From assembly GCF_004564135.1 (NCBI RefSeq), contig NZ_CP038255.1, forward strand, positions 838,501-902,500: a stretch of DNA of 64,000 nucleotides. The letters run 5' to 3'. Below the pieces are notes generated by a model. It was not told the origin of the DNA, searched no databases, and saw only the letters and a list, made by a program, of their open reading frames with translations. Source of the DNA: Terasakiella sp. SH-1. GTDB taxonomy: Bacteria > Pseudomonadota > Alphaproteobacteria > Rhodospirillales > Terasakiellaceae. A program made the translations under genes and the position numbers. This document shows, piece by piece, positions 25,842 to 34,432 of the stretch (the stretch's first letter is position 1; each line of letters begins with the position of its first letter).

Positions 25842-26336
25842 TTAGTCTTGTACGTCTGCAACAACTTGCATTTTAATAATAGAGTCTGGGTCTTCGACAG
25901 ACCCATTGTCAAACGGGCTGCCTTTTTTAATAGCATGAACATGTTCCATACCATCAATGATTTGGCCCCAGAACGTATATTGATTGTCCAGATGCGGTGC
26001 GCGATCAAAACACAGGAAGAACTGGCTGTTGGCGCTGTCTGGTTCCATGGACCGCGCCATAGAACAGGACCCTTCGATATGGGGTTCATCAGAAAATTCC
26101 GCCGGCAGGTCAGGATAATCACTCCCACCAAAGCCTGTACCGCTTGGATCACCGGACTGGGCCATGAAACCGTCAATGACACGGTGGAAGACAACGCCGT
26201 CATAAAAGCCCTCACGCGCCAACATTTTTAGGCGTTCCACATGTTTGGGGGCAAGGTCCGGGCGTAGCTCAATTGTGACGCGACCGTCTTTAAGGTCAAG
26301 GTAGAGGGAATTTTCTGGATCTTTGATATCGACCAT
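25842..26336 (-). CDS. ppiB: Cytoplasmic cyclophilin-type peptidyl-prolyl isomerase
   Basis: A 164-residue cyclophilin lacking a signal peptide. It shows VVFHRVIDGFMAQSGDPSGTG and DSANSQFFLCFDRAPHLDNQYTFWG, the standard active-site segments. It is close in sequence to the downstream periplasmic copy. First gene of the two-gene unit. The ppiB symbol rests on cytoplasmic location and length, so treat it as a class name. Confidence 0.9.
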   Translation of the reverse strand: MVDIKDPENSLYLDLKDGRVTIELRPDLAPKHVERLKMLAREGFYDGVVFHRVIDGFMAQSGDPSGTGFGGSDYPDLPAEFSDEPHIEGSCSMARSMEPDSANSQFFLCFDRAPHLDNQYTFWGQIIDGMEHVHAIKKGSPFDNGSVEDPDSIIKMQVVADVQD

Positions 26337-26458
26337 CGGGGTACTGCCTAACTTGTTAAGTAATCAAAATTGGCAAGCAGACTATCATAAAATGCGTGAA
26401 GAGAAAGAGGGGAAATGTAAAATGCTTTATTGTGCTTTTTATAAGGGGCATAGTGATA

Positions 26459-26533
26459 TGTCGTGTCCTGTCACCTTGCTGTCGTGTCCGTGTCGTGGTT
26501 GTTTGGTCATGTTTTTCTTAGCGTGTCGACGTG
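26459..26533 (+). promoter_or_regulatory. Helically phased TGTCG repeats before the XRE-2TM gene
   Basis: TGTCG occurs at 26459, 26480, 26491 and 26524; the first two extend to TGTCGTGTCC. The intervals of 21, 11 and 33 bases are close to 2, 1 and 3 turns of B-DNA. The block ends about 30 bases before ATG 26562. This is the arrangement expected of a cooperative operator, probably for autoregulation by the downstream HTH protein. Confidence 0.5.
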
Positions 26534-26561
26534 TTTTTTGAATTTAACAAAGGGAAGTCAG

Positions 26562-27038
26562 ATGTCTCATATTTTGAAAATGTTACGTACAGAGAAAAAC
26601 TGGTCGCAGGAACAATTGGCTGAATGTGCCGGAATTAGTGTGCGCACGATCCAGCGCATTGAGAATGGGGCTGCTTGTTCTCTTGAAACAGCCAAATGTT
26701 TGGCCGCTGTATTTGAAGTGGAAGCCAGTGTCTTCCTGACACAGGAAGAAGACGATACCAGTAATGAAGACCAACTCACCCTGATTTTAGCCCGTCAAAA
26801 GGTGAAAGAAGAGCTGAAATTTTATTATCATCTTGTGGCCTATATTGCCGCCAATGCCGGGATGATTGGGGTCAATCTGAAGACCAATAGCGATCATCTA
26901 TGGTTTATTTATCCGTTACTGGGCTGGGGCATTGGTTTGGCTTTTCATGGCATTAAAGCCTTTTCAGCCGGGTGTGAGCAAAAGCTGATTAATAAGCTTG
27001 CTGAAAAGAAGTTACAAAAAGAGAAACTGGCGGATTAG
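26562..27038 (+). CDS. XRE-family regulator with C-terminal 2TM domain
   Basis: A 158-residue protein. Residues 1-55 are a Cro/C1-type HTH (MLRTEKNWSQEQLAECAGISVRTIQRIENG). After a linker, residues about 80-140 hold two hydrophobic helices (YYHLVAYIAANAGMIGVNL and LWFIYPLLGWGIGLAFHGI) that match the 2TM domain found in small membrane-bound regulators. It would bind DNA from the inner membrane and may sense a membrane or redox signal. AAAGGGAAG precedes ATG 26562; an in-frame extension to 26463 translates the phased operator repeats and is rejected. Its stop overlaps the convergent gene's stop by two bases. Confidence 0.82.
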   Translation: MSHILKMLRTEKNWSQEQLAECAGISVRTIQRIENGAACSLETAKCLAAVFEVEASVFLTQEEDDTSNEDQLTLILARQKVKEELKFYYHLVAYIAANAGMIGVNLKTNSDHLWFIYPLLGWGIGLAFHGIKAFSAGCEQKLINKLAEKKLQKEKLAD

Positions 27039-27583
27039 GCAACAAAGTCCATTTTGTTTTCAACCCCTTTGAGAACGCCGAGAATTCGATCAATTTGGTT
27101 CAGGGTTTTCGGGTTCTCTGATGGGTAGCGCTGTTCAAAATCATAGCGCTCCTGCCATTCCTGAACATAGTCACGCGGGCGGTCCGGTTCGGAATGTTCG
27201 CCTGTCAGGGCGCCAATGGTGTCTTCAAAACGGGGATGCATTTCCGGCTGAAAGGCCAGCATGGAATATTCATCATAAGAAAGAACCCCGTCGATATAAA
27301 GATCAAGACTGAAGTCCCCCATTTCACGGGGGCTGAGCTTGCGAATGTTAAAGGTGTCTTCGCCAACACCGCCTTCGGGGATATTGTCCAGATCAATTTC
27401 GATGCCTTGAAATTCAACAATATCTTTTGGGGCTGTACGTTGGGCTTGTTGGGCAAGCTTTTCCTGTTCCTGGGTATTGGGGGGCGGGGTAATAAGGACA
27501 TTGGGCTGGGACGCAGCGGACTGTCGAGACAGGCTTTCCTGCTCGTTTAACAAAACCTGAGAAAGGCTTGCATCAATATGCAT
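27035..27583 (-). CDS. Conserved-looking hypothetical protein
   Basis: A 182-residue soluble acidic protein of unknown function. The first 50 residues are Gln/Pro-rich and disordered in character (SQPNVLITPPPNTQEQEK). Residues about 75-165 look folded: IRKLSPREMGDFSLDLYIDG followed by YVQEWQERYDFEQRYP and a closing helix. AAAGGG lies eight bases before ATG 27583. It sits between the XRE-2TM gene (overlapping stops) and the diguanylate cyclase on the same strand (42 bases upstream), so it might be co-transcribed with the cyclase. Confidence 0.65.
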   Translation of the reverse strand: MHIDASLSQVLLNEQESLSRQSAASQPNVLITPPPNTQEQEKLAQQAQRTAPKDIVEFQGIEIDLDNIPEGGVGEDTFNIRKLSPREMGDFSLDLYIDGVLSYDEYSMLAFQPEMHPRFEDTIGALTGEHSEPDRPRDYVQEWQERYDFEQRYPSENPKTLNQIDRILGVLKGVENKMDFVA

Positions 27584-27625
27584 GACACAACCCTTTCAAA
27601 GAACCTGATAATGTAAATCCGTGCG

Positions 27626-28330
27626 TTATTCCGCAGCGTTCAATGTGCATTTGTCCGGTTTCTCTTCCTGTCGTGATTTTTTGGCCGCATACATGGCCCG
27701 GTCAGCGCCATTGAGCAAATCCTGTGGCGTGGATGAGCTATCATAGAACTGAATGCCCACACTGGCCTTGATCCCCAGAATGTGACCTTTCCAGCGTAAT
27801 GTGGAGGTGTTGAGTTCCTGTGTGATTTTTTCAATGCATTTTTGACCGTCAACCCAGGAGGTCCGTACCAGCAAAATCGCAAATTCATCACCGCCCAAAC
27901 GGGTGACATAATCTGTATCACGGGTGTAGCGTTCCATAATATAAGAGACATGGCGCAAGACTTCATCCCCGCAGGCATGCCCATATTCATCATTGATATC
28001 TTTGAAATCATCCAGGTCGATATAGGCCAGCACCCCTGTTTCCTGAAACCGTTTTGCTGTGGCAAGAACCCGATGAAGTTCGGCTTCAAAACCGCGACGG
28101 TTTAAAAGGTCGGTCAGGCTGTCCGTCATGGCGAGACGGTCAAGGTAGGCGATCTGGTCATTGCGCTGGTTCAGCACACCTTCCAGCTTATAAGCCAGTT
28201 GTAATGCGTCGTGCAAAGCTTCTTCCCTTTCAGATGCGGAGGCACGGCCCTCTAAACAGCTGGCCAATTTGCAAATTCCGCCTACGAGTTCACAAACATT
28301 CGTTTCTGTATTCTTTCCATTATCAAACAT
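27626..28330 (-). CDS. GGDEF-domain diguanylate cyclase
   Basis: A 234-residue cytoplasmic protein. The N-terminal 60 residues are helical with no recognised sensor. The GGDEF domain is complete: DSLTDLLNRRGFEAEL, AYIDLDDFKDINDEYGH, and RLGGDEFAILLV with GGDEF at residues 146-150. An inhibitory I-site RDTD (137-140) lies five residues before it, so the enzyme should make c-di-GMP with product feedback. ATG 28330 has AGGTGGAG upstream; GTG 28342 is an alternative. The EAL fragment at the window end is a potential counterpart, not linked. Confidence 0.92.
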   Translation of the reverse strand: MFDNGKNTETNVCELVGGICKLASCLEGRASASEREEALHDALQLAYKLEGVLNQRNDQIAYLDRLAMTDSLTDLLNRRGFEAELHRVLATAKRFQETGVLAYIDLDDFKDINDEYGHACGDEVLRHVSYIMERYTRDTDYVTRLGGDEFAILLVRTSWVDGQKCIEKITQELNTSTLRWKGHILGIKASVGIQFYDSSSTPQDLLNGADRAMYAAKKSRQEEKPDKCTLNAAE

Positions 28331-28501
28331 ATGGGTCTCCACCTCTTATTCGTTCGATATGCCGATGTGGAAGTTATCGCAAAAGATATGCCAGTTTTAA
28401 AACGGCGGAATCTCTCTACTTACGGTTATTTTTTGTCGTTATTTCTTATGCGCTAGGCAAAATATGCCGCCTTCTAGGCAAAAATGACCTATAGTGCCTG
28501 T

Positions 28502-29299
28502 ATGAGAAATGTTTTTTCCTTTGCCATTGCGATGGCTTTTTCCTTCCCTGTTTGTGCAGAACAGGTGATTTTACGCTCCCACGATGCGACTTATGCCATG
28601 AAGCAGGTGCGACAGTTTGATCGCAACTGGTCAGTGCTGGAACGTGCCGATGGGGTCTTGCGTTATAAGTTTCGCAATACCTGTGAAGGCTGGACGGTGG
28701 AACATCAAAGCGCCATGCATATGGAATATGAAAATCAGCAGCAGGCTCAGATGACCTGGAATTATACAAGCTGGGAAAGCCGGGACGGTCAGCGCATGCG
28801 TTTTCGTAGCCGAACAAAACATAATGGGGTGGTGAGCGAGAACCAACGTGGTGAAGCGCGCAAGGAAGAGGGAAAAACCATTGCGATCTATGCAGAACCA
28901 AACGGTCGACGCGAGGTTATGCCCGCAGAGACGCTATTTCCAACAACTCATTTGCGCCATTCCTTACAGCAGGCGCAAAAAGGACTGAGCGTTTTTTCCA
29001 GCCCTTATTTTGATGGCAGTGGTCAGGAAACATTTTATGAGGTGGATAGCGTTATGACCCCTTATAAGGGTCAACCTGTTTTGGAGGTTAATGGGCAAAA
29101 GCTTGTTAAACAGAAAACATGGGATATGCAGCTGTCTTTTCATCTGCCCAAAAGCCAAAACAGTGTGGCGGAAATGGAAATCGGTGCGCGGTATCGCTTA
29201 GATGGAGTTTCAACCCGCCTTGTACAGGATTACGGGGATTTTGTGTTGGAAGGTCAGTTGGTCGAGTTGACCTATGTGGATGAACCGGTGTGTGAGTAG
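28502..29299 (+). CDS. EipB-like periplasmic protein (DUF1849)
   Basis: A 265-residue exported protein. A signal peptide (VFSFAIAMAFSFPVCA) precedes a beta-rich body. The pattern HDATYAMKQ, the cysteine in RNTCEGW, and a final cysteine in PVCE fit the DUF1849/EipB family, whose Brucella member forms a periplasmic beta-spiral needed for envelope integrity and has a disulfide between the two corresponding cysteines. ATG 28502 is preferred, since it directly precedes the signal peptide; ATG 28484 is in frame. Stand-alone gene ending at the terminator near 29310. Confidence 0.82.
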   Translation: MRNVFSFAIAMAFSFPVCAEQVILRSHDATYAMKQVRQFDRNWSVLERADGVLRYKFRNTCEGWTVEHQSAMHMEYENQQQAQMTWNYTSWESRDGQRMRFRSRTKHNGVVSENQRGEARKEEGKTIAIYAEPNGRREVMPAETLFPTTHLRHSLQQAQKGLSVFSSPYFDGSGQETFYEVDSVMTPYKGQPVLEVNGQKLVKQKTWDMQLSFHLPKSQNSVAEMEIGARYRLDGVSTRLVQDYGDFVLEGQLVELTYVDEPVCE

Positions 29300-29309
29300 G
29301 TAAAAAAAG

Positions 29310-29335
29310 AGGGCACCCGTTTTATAGGGTGCCCT
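29310..29335. terminator. Hairpin terminator between EipB-like and autotransporter genes
   Basis: AGGGCACCC and GGGTGCCCT form a 9-bp stem around an 8-base loop. On the minus strand it is followed by a T-rich run (TCTTTTTTTA), so it mainly ends the autotransporter transcript; the EipB-like gene stops 10 bases before it on the other strand. Confidence 0.8.
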
Positions 29336-29361
29336 TGTCAAGGTTCGTCGTGATAATCCGT

Positions 29362-31257
29362 TTAGAATTGCAGCTGTAGGTTCAAGTTGAACTCGGGACT
29401 GTTTTCACCGATTTCAGAGGCTGTTTGCGTCACATCAAAGCTGGCGGACAAGGCATTGGCATCGTCTGTAAATTTTACACCTGTTGCAAACGTCTGTGCA
29501 TCATTGGTGAAGTTTGTTTTGATGTAAGGTTCTGCAATTCCAGCTTGTTGACCATCATTGTGGTCTACGGTGAAGCTATAAGCAATCAGGCCGCTGAAAC
29601 TATGTTCAGAATAATCGGAACGACCATATTGTTTTTCGCCTTCCAAAGAACCGCTTAAGCCTGTTGCGCTGGAGGCAATGCGCACACCGCCACCGATATT
29701 ATAGGCCCCACTGTCCCCATTGGTCGCATCCGTTGCATCATAGATGTAATCGGCCTTGGCATAGGGCTGAATGGCTTTTCCCTCAATGTCAAAGGTATAG
29801 GCAGCTTCAACACCAGGCTTGAACTGGCGGGTGTTGGAAATGGACTTTGCTACATCCGTATTGTCACTTTCCACGAAAGCATCTACCGTTTTATGGGCTG
29901 CAAGGAAAGAGGCTTTGGCCGTCAAATCGAGCGGGAGGGCCTTGTTTGGGCGGGCTTTATAGGCCCCGGAAAGGGAGGCAAACCACATTTTTGAATCTGT
30001 CTTGCCGGTGACTGTCCCGCGTGTACGGTCAATATCACCAATGGTATAGCCCGCGACCATGGACAGGGTTGTTTCTGGTGTGGGTTGATACATGGCATAA
30101 GGCGACAGGGTCCAGCCCTTTTCGTCATACGTGCCACTGTTATACGTTGTCGTCAGGTCGGTTTTGGTATAGCCAAGGGACAGACCAGCGACCAAATTCG
30201 GGCGGTAGCGGTAATCAACCCCAATGTTGTATCCCCAGACATCCCCGTCATACCGGCTGTCATCATTGGTGCGGTTACGTTCATTTTCAACAGAAGTATA
30301 AGATCCGTGGCCCCAAACGGTATAGTTGCTCAAAGCGCCTAACGCCTGACGTTGTTTGGTCCCTTGTAAGGGATCATTGTCATCACCTGCGGCAGACAGA
30401 ACCATTTGTGAACTATCAAAATGTGCCATCATGGCGAGGTCACGCAAGGACCCTTTGCGCGACGAAAATTCCATGTTGTCCCAATCTTGCACAGAAGAAG
30501 ACAGGCTGAACATAGGGGCAAAGCTGGAAGCTTGTTCCTGTGTCCCCGGTGTCCCTGTCGGTGCCCCACCAGATGGTGTACTCCCGGACGGAGCCCCACC
30601 TGAAGGGATATTGACAGCGGGGGCAGAAGTTGCTGCCGCATAAGACAGGCGGGTCTGCACGTTCTCGGTTACGACTTTGGAAACAGAGCGTGAAACAGCT
30701 GATTGGACAGCCTTATTTGCGTGAGTGTTGGTTACGCTGGATGCTGCTGATACACCATAGCTTACAGTCGCACTTGTAATGTCGATGTCATTGCCATTAC
30801 TCGAGATCGTGTAACTGACGTTCATGGTGTAGGTTTCACCATTAATTAAATAGCTGGCGCTGGCGGTTTCTGAACCATTTGTTGTTCGATTGTCTGCGCA
30901 ATCTGTACCGTCAGAGATGCTAAAGCTCCCAATCGTACAAGTGCCTGAATAGGTTGTTTTGTTGTATGAATTTGATATTTTCTGGTTAAATGATTCATCG
31001 TTTGCGCCAGTAGCTGCGCGAAAGAAGATTGAATTTGTATTCCAATTGGTCGAATCGGCAAATAAGCCATCTGTTACAACACATTGGTCAGTTGCAGGAT
31101 CGAAGGTCACACCAGATGCATTGCTGGTGGTTTCTGAAGCTGTTCCGGTACAGGTAATCACTGCTGCTTGAGCTTGTCCGGTCCATAACGCGGATATGAA
31201 CAGACCTGCCCCTAACGATAGGGTTTTAAAATATCTAAATTGTGTGAAAGCTTGCAT
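29362..31257 (-). CDS. Autotransporter outer-membrane beta-barrel protein
   Basis: A 631-residue surface protein. A long signal peptide (LSLGAGLFISALWTGQAQA) is followed by a small passenger rich in Thr/Ser/Asn with two cysteine pairs (ITCTGT/QCVV, GTCTIG/GTDCAD), a Gly/Ser/Pro linker (PSGGAPSGSTPSGGAPTG), and from about residue 330 an autotransporter barrel with alternating beta strands. The last residues NLNLQLQF end in Phe, the usual outer-membrane assembly signal. The passenger is short, so a display or structural role is more likely than an enzyme. The promoter region contains four phased TGTTAATG repeats. Confidence 0.85.
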   Translation of the reverse strand: MQAFTQFRYFKTLSLGAGLFISALWTGQAQAAVITCTGTASETTSNASGVTFDPATDQCVVTDGLFADSTNWNTNSIFFRAATGANDESFNQKISNSYNKTTYSGTCTIGSFSISDGTDCADNRTTNGSETASASYLINGETYTMNVSYTISSNGNDIDITSATVSYGVSAASSVTNTHANKAVQSAVSRSVSKVVTENVQTRLSYAAATSAPAVNIPSGGAPSGSTPSGGAPTGTPGTQEQASSFAPMFSLSSSVQDWDNMEFSSRKGSLRDLAMMAHFDSSQMVLSAAGDDNDPLQGTKQRQALGALSNYTVWGHGSYTSVENERNRTNDDSRYDGDVWGYNIGVDYRYRPNLVAGLSLGYTKTDLTTTYNSGTYDEKGWTLSPYAMYQPTPETTLSMVAGYTIGDIDRTRGTVTGKTDSKMWFASLSGAYKARPNKALPLDLTAKASFLAAHKTVDAFVESDNTDVAKSISNTRQFKPGVEAAYTFDIEGKAIQPYAKADYIYDATDATNGDSGAYNIGGGVRIASSATGLSGSLEGEKQYGRSDYSEHSFSGLIAYSFTVDHNDGQQAGIAEPYIKTNFTNDAQTFATGVKFTDDANALSASFDVTQTASEIGENSPEFNLNLQLQF

Positions 31258-31378
31258 GGATTGCTCTTAATTTTATTGGCAATAGACAGGGTTGGCCCCA
31301 TCAGACTGCAGCTTTTTTAGCGGTCTGAAAAAAAAGATGAATTACCCAAAGAGATAGAAAAATCAGATTCTTAGGCGG

Positions 31379-31418
31379 TGTTAATGGCCTGTTAATGTCT
31401 GTTGATGGTTTGTTAATG
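31379..31418. promoter_or_regulatory. Four phased TGTTAATG direct repeats
   Basis: TGTTAATG at 31379, 31390 and 31411 and TGTTGATG at 31400 are spaced 11, 10 and 11 bases, one helical turn each. They lie 122-162 bases before the autotransporter start (read there as CATTAACA) and after the dinB stop. Direct repeats at one-turn spacing are typical of OmpR/PhoB-type response regulators. Confidence 0.5.
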
Positions 31419-31464
31419 TAGAGTCAGTTTCAGGCGCTGATTCTGGATGTGGACAGTTTACGCC

Positions 31465-32742
31465 CTAAAGTAACCGCCCTTTTACAATCGCATTTCCCCC
31501 ATATTTCTGGCGGATTTCTTCAATGGCTTTGGCGGAGCGTTGGTCTTTTTGTTTTTCGGCCAGTTCAAACAGGTCGGGGGCATCTGGTGTGAGCTGGTTG
31601 ACGTCTTCCAGCATGGAAAAACCTGTGCCAATCAGGCGATAGCTGCGGCCATCACATAAAGGTTCCAGCAGGTCAATGGAACAATCAAAGAGGTCTTCTG
31701 CCGATTGGGACGGTTTGGGCAGTTGGCGCGAACGGGTGATATTACGAAAACCAGTGGTTTTGACTTTTAAGGTAACGGTACGCCCGGCCAGTTGAGCCTT
31801 TTTCATGCGTCCTGAGATTTTTTGGCAGATGGGATAAAGGGCATCTTTCAGGTCAGTAAAACTATGCAGGTTTTCATCCAGTGTGACCTCGTTGGAGATG
31901 CTTTTTGTTTCTGACTCTGGTGTGACTTTTCGTTCATCTTCGCCGCGACAAAAATGATATAGCCGTGCCCCTATGGCCCCATAGGCCCGCATCAGGTCCG
32001 TCTTTTCAAAGGGGCGCAGTTGACCAATGGTGGCAATACCGTCTGAGGCAAGCTTTTTTTCCATGGCCGCACCAACGCCAAAAATCATTTTAACGGGTTT
32101 ATCTGCCAGATAATCAACGGCCTCGTCGCGTCCTAAAATGGCAAAACCACGGGGTTTATCCAGGTCTGAGGCGAGCTTTGCCAGTGACTTGTTATAGCTT
32201 AACCCGATGGAGGCCGTAATGCCGATTTCCGTTTCAATGCGTTTGATCAGCCGGACTAATGTGCGGGCAGGACTTCCGCCATGCAGGGCTTCGGTGCCGC
32301 TGAGATCAAGGAAGGCTTCGTCAATGGAAAGCGGTTCCACCAAGGGGGTGGTTTCAAACATGAGGTTACGCACCTCGCGCCCGACACGGCCATACTTATC
32401 TTTGGAAGGAGGGACGATGACCAAATCCGGGCAAAGCTTTAAGGCCCGCATCATCGGCATGGCAGAACGCACCCCGTAAATACGCGCAATATAACAGGCT
32501 GCTGCGACAACACCACGATGGCGCCCGCCCACGGCGACGGGTTTGTCTTTCAGCTCAGGGTTATCGCGTTTTTCGACGGTGGCAAAAAAAGAGTCACAGT
32601 CGATATGGGCGATGTGAAGGCTGTTAAGTTCCGGGTGTGAGAGCAAACGCACCGAACCGCATTTTGGGCAGCGTTCGCTATCGGGACGGTCTTCAAAACT
32701 ATGGGCGCAATCGCGGCATAAGGTCGGCAGGGTCTCACTCAT
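31465..32742 (-). CDS. dinB: DNA polymerase IV (Y family) with N-terminal zinc ribbon
   Basis: A 425-residue error-prone translesion polymerase. An N-terminal zinc ribbon (CRDCAHSF...CPKCG), common in alphaproteobacterial DinB, precedes the polymerase. Catalytic acidic residues are in HIDCDSFFATVEKRD and LSIDEAFLDLSG; the steric region CYIARIYGVRSAMPM and the thumb/little-finger domains follow. The C-terminus ends AIVKGRLL, with no obvious canonical clamp-binding motif at the very tip. Stand-alone; no clear LexA box was seen upstream. Confidence 0.94.
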   Translation of the reverse strand: MSETLPTLCRDCAHSFEDRPDSERCPKCGSVRLLSHPELNSLHIAHIDCDSFFATVEKRDNPELKDKPVAVGGRHRGVVAAACYIARIYGVRSAMPMMRALKLCPDLVIVPPSKDKYGRVGREVRNLMFETTPLVEPLSIDEAFLDLSGTEALHGGSPARTLVRLIKRIETEIGITASIGLSYNKSLAKLASDLDKPRGFAILGRDEAVDYLADKPVKMIFGVGAAMEKKLASDGIATIGQLRPFEKTDLMRAYGAIGARLYHFCRGEDERKVTPESETKSISNEVTLDENLHSFTDLKDALYPICQKISGRMKKAQLAGRTVTLKVKTTGFRNITRSRQLPKPSQSAEDLFDCSIDLLEPLCDGRSYRLIGTGFSMLEDVNQLTPDAPDLFELAEKQKDQRSAKAIEEIRQKYGGNAIVKGRLL

Positions 32743-32853
32743 AAGACATAATATAGCCTGCCGACTTTGAAAGGGTATAGCAAATCACGAGGAATTGTGA
32801 TTAAAAATGGCGACGACGTATTTGCGTAAAATCAAAGAGTTATAGCGATAGGC

Positions 32854-33279
32854 TTATTCAGGTGTGCTAACCGGATGGCCAGCTTCTGTCCAGGCTGGCA
32901 TGCCTGCACGGAAATATTTAATGTTGGTATAGCCCCAGCTGACAGCACGGGTACTGGCGGTATAAGAGCGCATGCAGGCCGTGCCGTAACAGTAAAACAC
33001 GATGGCCTGGTCTTTTTCCGCCAGCATTTCGATGGCATCTTTATTAAACGGGCCTGCCAAATTCAGGCTTTCAGAACCGGGGATATGACCCTTGGCAAAA
33101 TCTTCTTCCATGCGCAGGTCGATGAAAAGGGCACCATCATCATGCAGGGCCTTTGCCTGTTTGACATCAATGGTTTCTGCGCCTTCTACATTTGGCGGGG
33201 CGACTTCTGCGGCCTGTGCATTTGTATGTGCAATAATAAAGAAACCCGTGACGACAACGGCGAGAAAAGATTTGAACAT
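32854..33279 (-). CDS. Exported rhodanese-like protein
   Basis: A 141-residue single-domain rhodanese with a signal peptide (FLAVVVTGFFIIAHTNAQA). The active-site loop is FYCYGTACMRS: the first Cys corresponds to the persulfide-carrying residue. The domain also shows LFIDLRMEEDFAKGHIPGS, the usual N-terminal rhodanese signature. It probably transfers sulfane sulfur or serves as a thiol chaperone in the periplasm. Unlinked to the sulfur-type regulators further on, but of related theme. Confidence 0.87.
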   Translation of the reverse strand: MFKSFLAVVVTGFFIIAHTNAQAAEVAPPNVEGAETIDVKQAKALHDDGALFIDLRMEEDFAKGHIPGSESLNLAGPFNKDAIEMLAEKDQAIVFYCYGTACMRSYTASTRAVSWGYTNIKYFRAGMPAWTEAGHPVSTPE

Positions 33280-33347
33280 AGTGTCTCCCTGTGTTTATTA
33301 AGTTTTTTTAATACTACCTGTGGGTTAGGGGCTTGTCTATGGTTTTA

Positions 33348-34238
33348 TCAGGTTTTGGGCCATAACCAGGCCGCGCCACGCACGCCACTTGAATCGCCAT
33401 GTTCTGCTTTTAATAAAACAGTATTGCATTCATTGCCAAACACCCACTTGTGCCAAAGTTGAGGCACGGTGTCATACCAGCGATCAATATTGGACAGGCC
33501 ACCGCCCAAGATGATGGCATCCGGGTCAAAGACATTAATAATACTGGCAAGGGCACGGGCTAGCCGGTCTTCATAAATCTGAAATACCGGATTGCTGATA
33601 TCGGCGGGCAGGGCGGCAATATCCTTGGCTTCAATGTCTGTCCCGCAGATATTCTTAAAGGTCCGTGTCAGGGCGGAACCACATAGGAAGGTTTCAATGC
33701 AGCCTTTTTGTCCGCAATAACATTCTTCACCCGGCAGTTCATGGGGCTGTGCCCAGGGCATGGGATTATGCCCCCATTCACCGGCCACACCGTTAAGACC
33801 ACCGAGGATTTGTTTCTGAACAACCAGTCCACCGCCTGTGCCTGTTCCCAAAATAACACCGAAAACCGTTTCGTAATTTGTTCCGGCCCCATCAACAGCT
33901 TCGGACAAGGCAAAACAATTGGCATCGTTGGTCATGCGCACGTCGCGCTCCAGAGCATCGGATAAATCTTTCTGAAAGGGATGACCGATGAGCCATGTGG
34001 AATTGGCATTCTTAACCAAGCCTGTTTTTTTAGAAATAGAACCGGGAATGCCGACACCGACACTGCCTTTTTTATCAATTTCTCTTTCCGTAGACAGAAC
34101 AAGATCGCGAATCGAAGCGACTGTTTTTTGATAATTTCCGGGAGAGGTAGGAAATCTTTTCCTTAAAATTTCTTCATCATTGTTGCCAAGACAGAGAATC
34201 TCTGTTTTGGTGCCGCCAAGATCGATTCCGATTCGCAT
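33348..34238 (-). CDS. mak: ROK-family fructokinase (Mak-like)
   Basis: A 296-residue cytoplasmic sugar kinase. The ATP site MRIGIDLGGTKTEI, the ROK zinc motif ECYCGQKGCIETF, VKNANSTWLIGHPF and the end HGDSSGVRGAAWLWP match E. coli manno(fructo)kinase Mak closely by memory. It phosphorylates fructose, and possibly mannose, to the 6-phosphate. The catalytic Asp lies in TNDANCFALSEAVDG. Stand-alone gene without transporter neighbours. Confidence 0.85.
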   Translation of the reverse strand: MRIGIDLGGTKTEILCLGNNDEEILRKRFPTSPGNYQKTVASIRDLVLSTEREIDKKGSVGVGIPGSISKKTGLVKNANSTWLIGHPFQKDLSDALERDVRMTNDANCFALSEAVDGAGTNYETVFGVILGTGTGGGLVVQKQILGGLNGVAGEWGHNPMPWAQPHELPGEECYCGQKGCIETFLCGSALTRTFKNICGTDIEAKDIAALPADISNPVFQIYEDRLARALASIINVFDPDAIILGGGLSNIDRWYDTVPQLWHKWVFGNECNTVLLKAEHGDSSGVRGAAWLWPKT

Positions 34239-34432
34239 AAGAATTTCCTTGTGGTTACGAAGTGTTAATCTTTTGCAGGCATTGTATCACAAGATCGGAT
34301 CTGTCAATGGGCATTATTTGCCTAGTCGATCAGGGCGAAACTTCTTTGCAGATCAAGGAGTTTAAAGTTAAAATATCGTTTACTCGTACAATGAGTGCGA
34401 ATGCGAAATTTAAATTCAGGGAAGACCAAGTA

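Noticed and set aside
28441-28501. Two ctaggcaaaa copies before the EipB-like gene as an operator
   Set aside because: Only two short AT-rich copies with no symmetry; chance is plausible.
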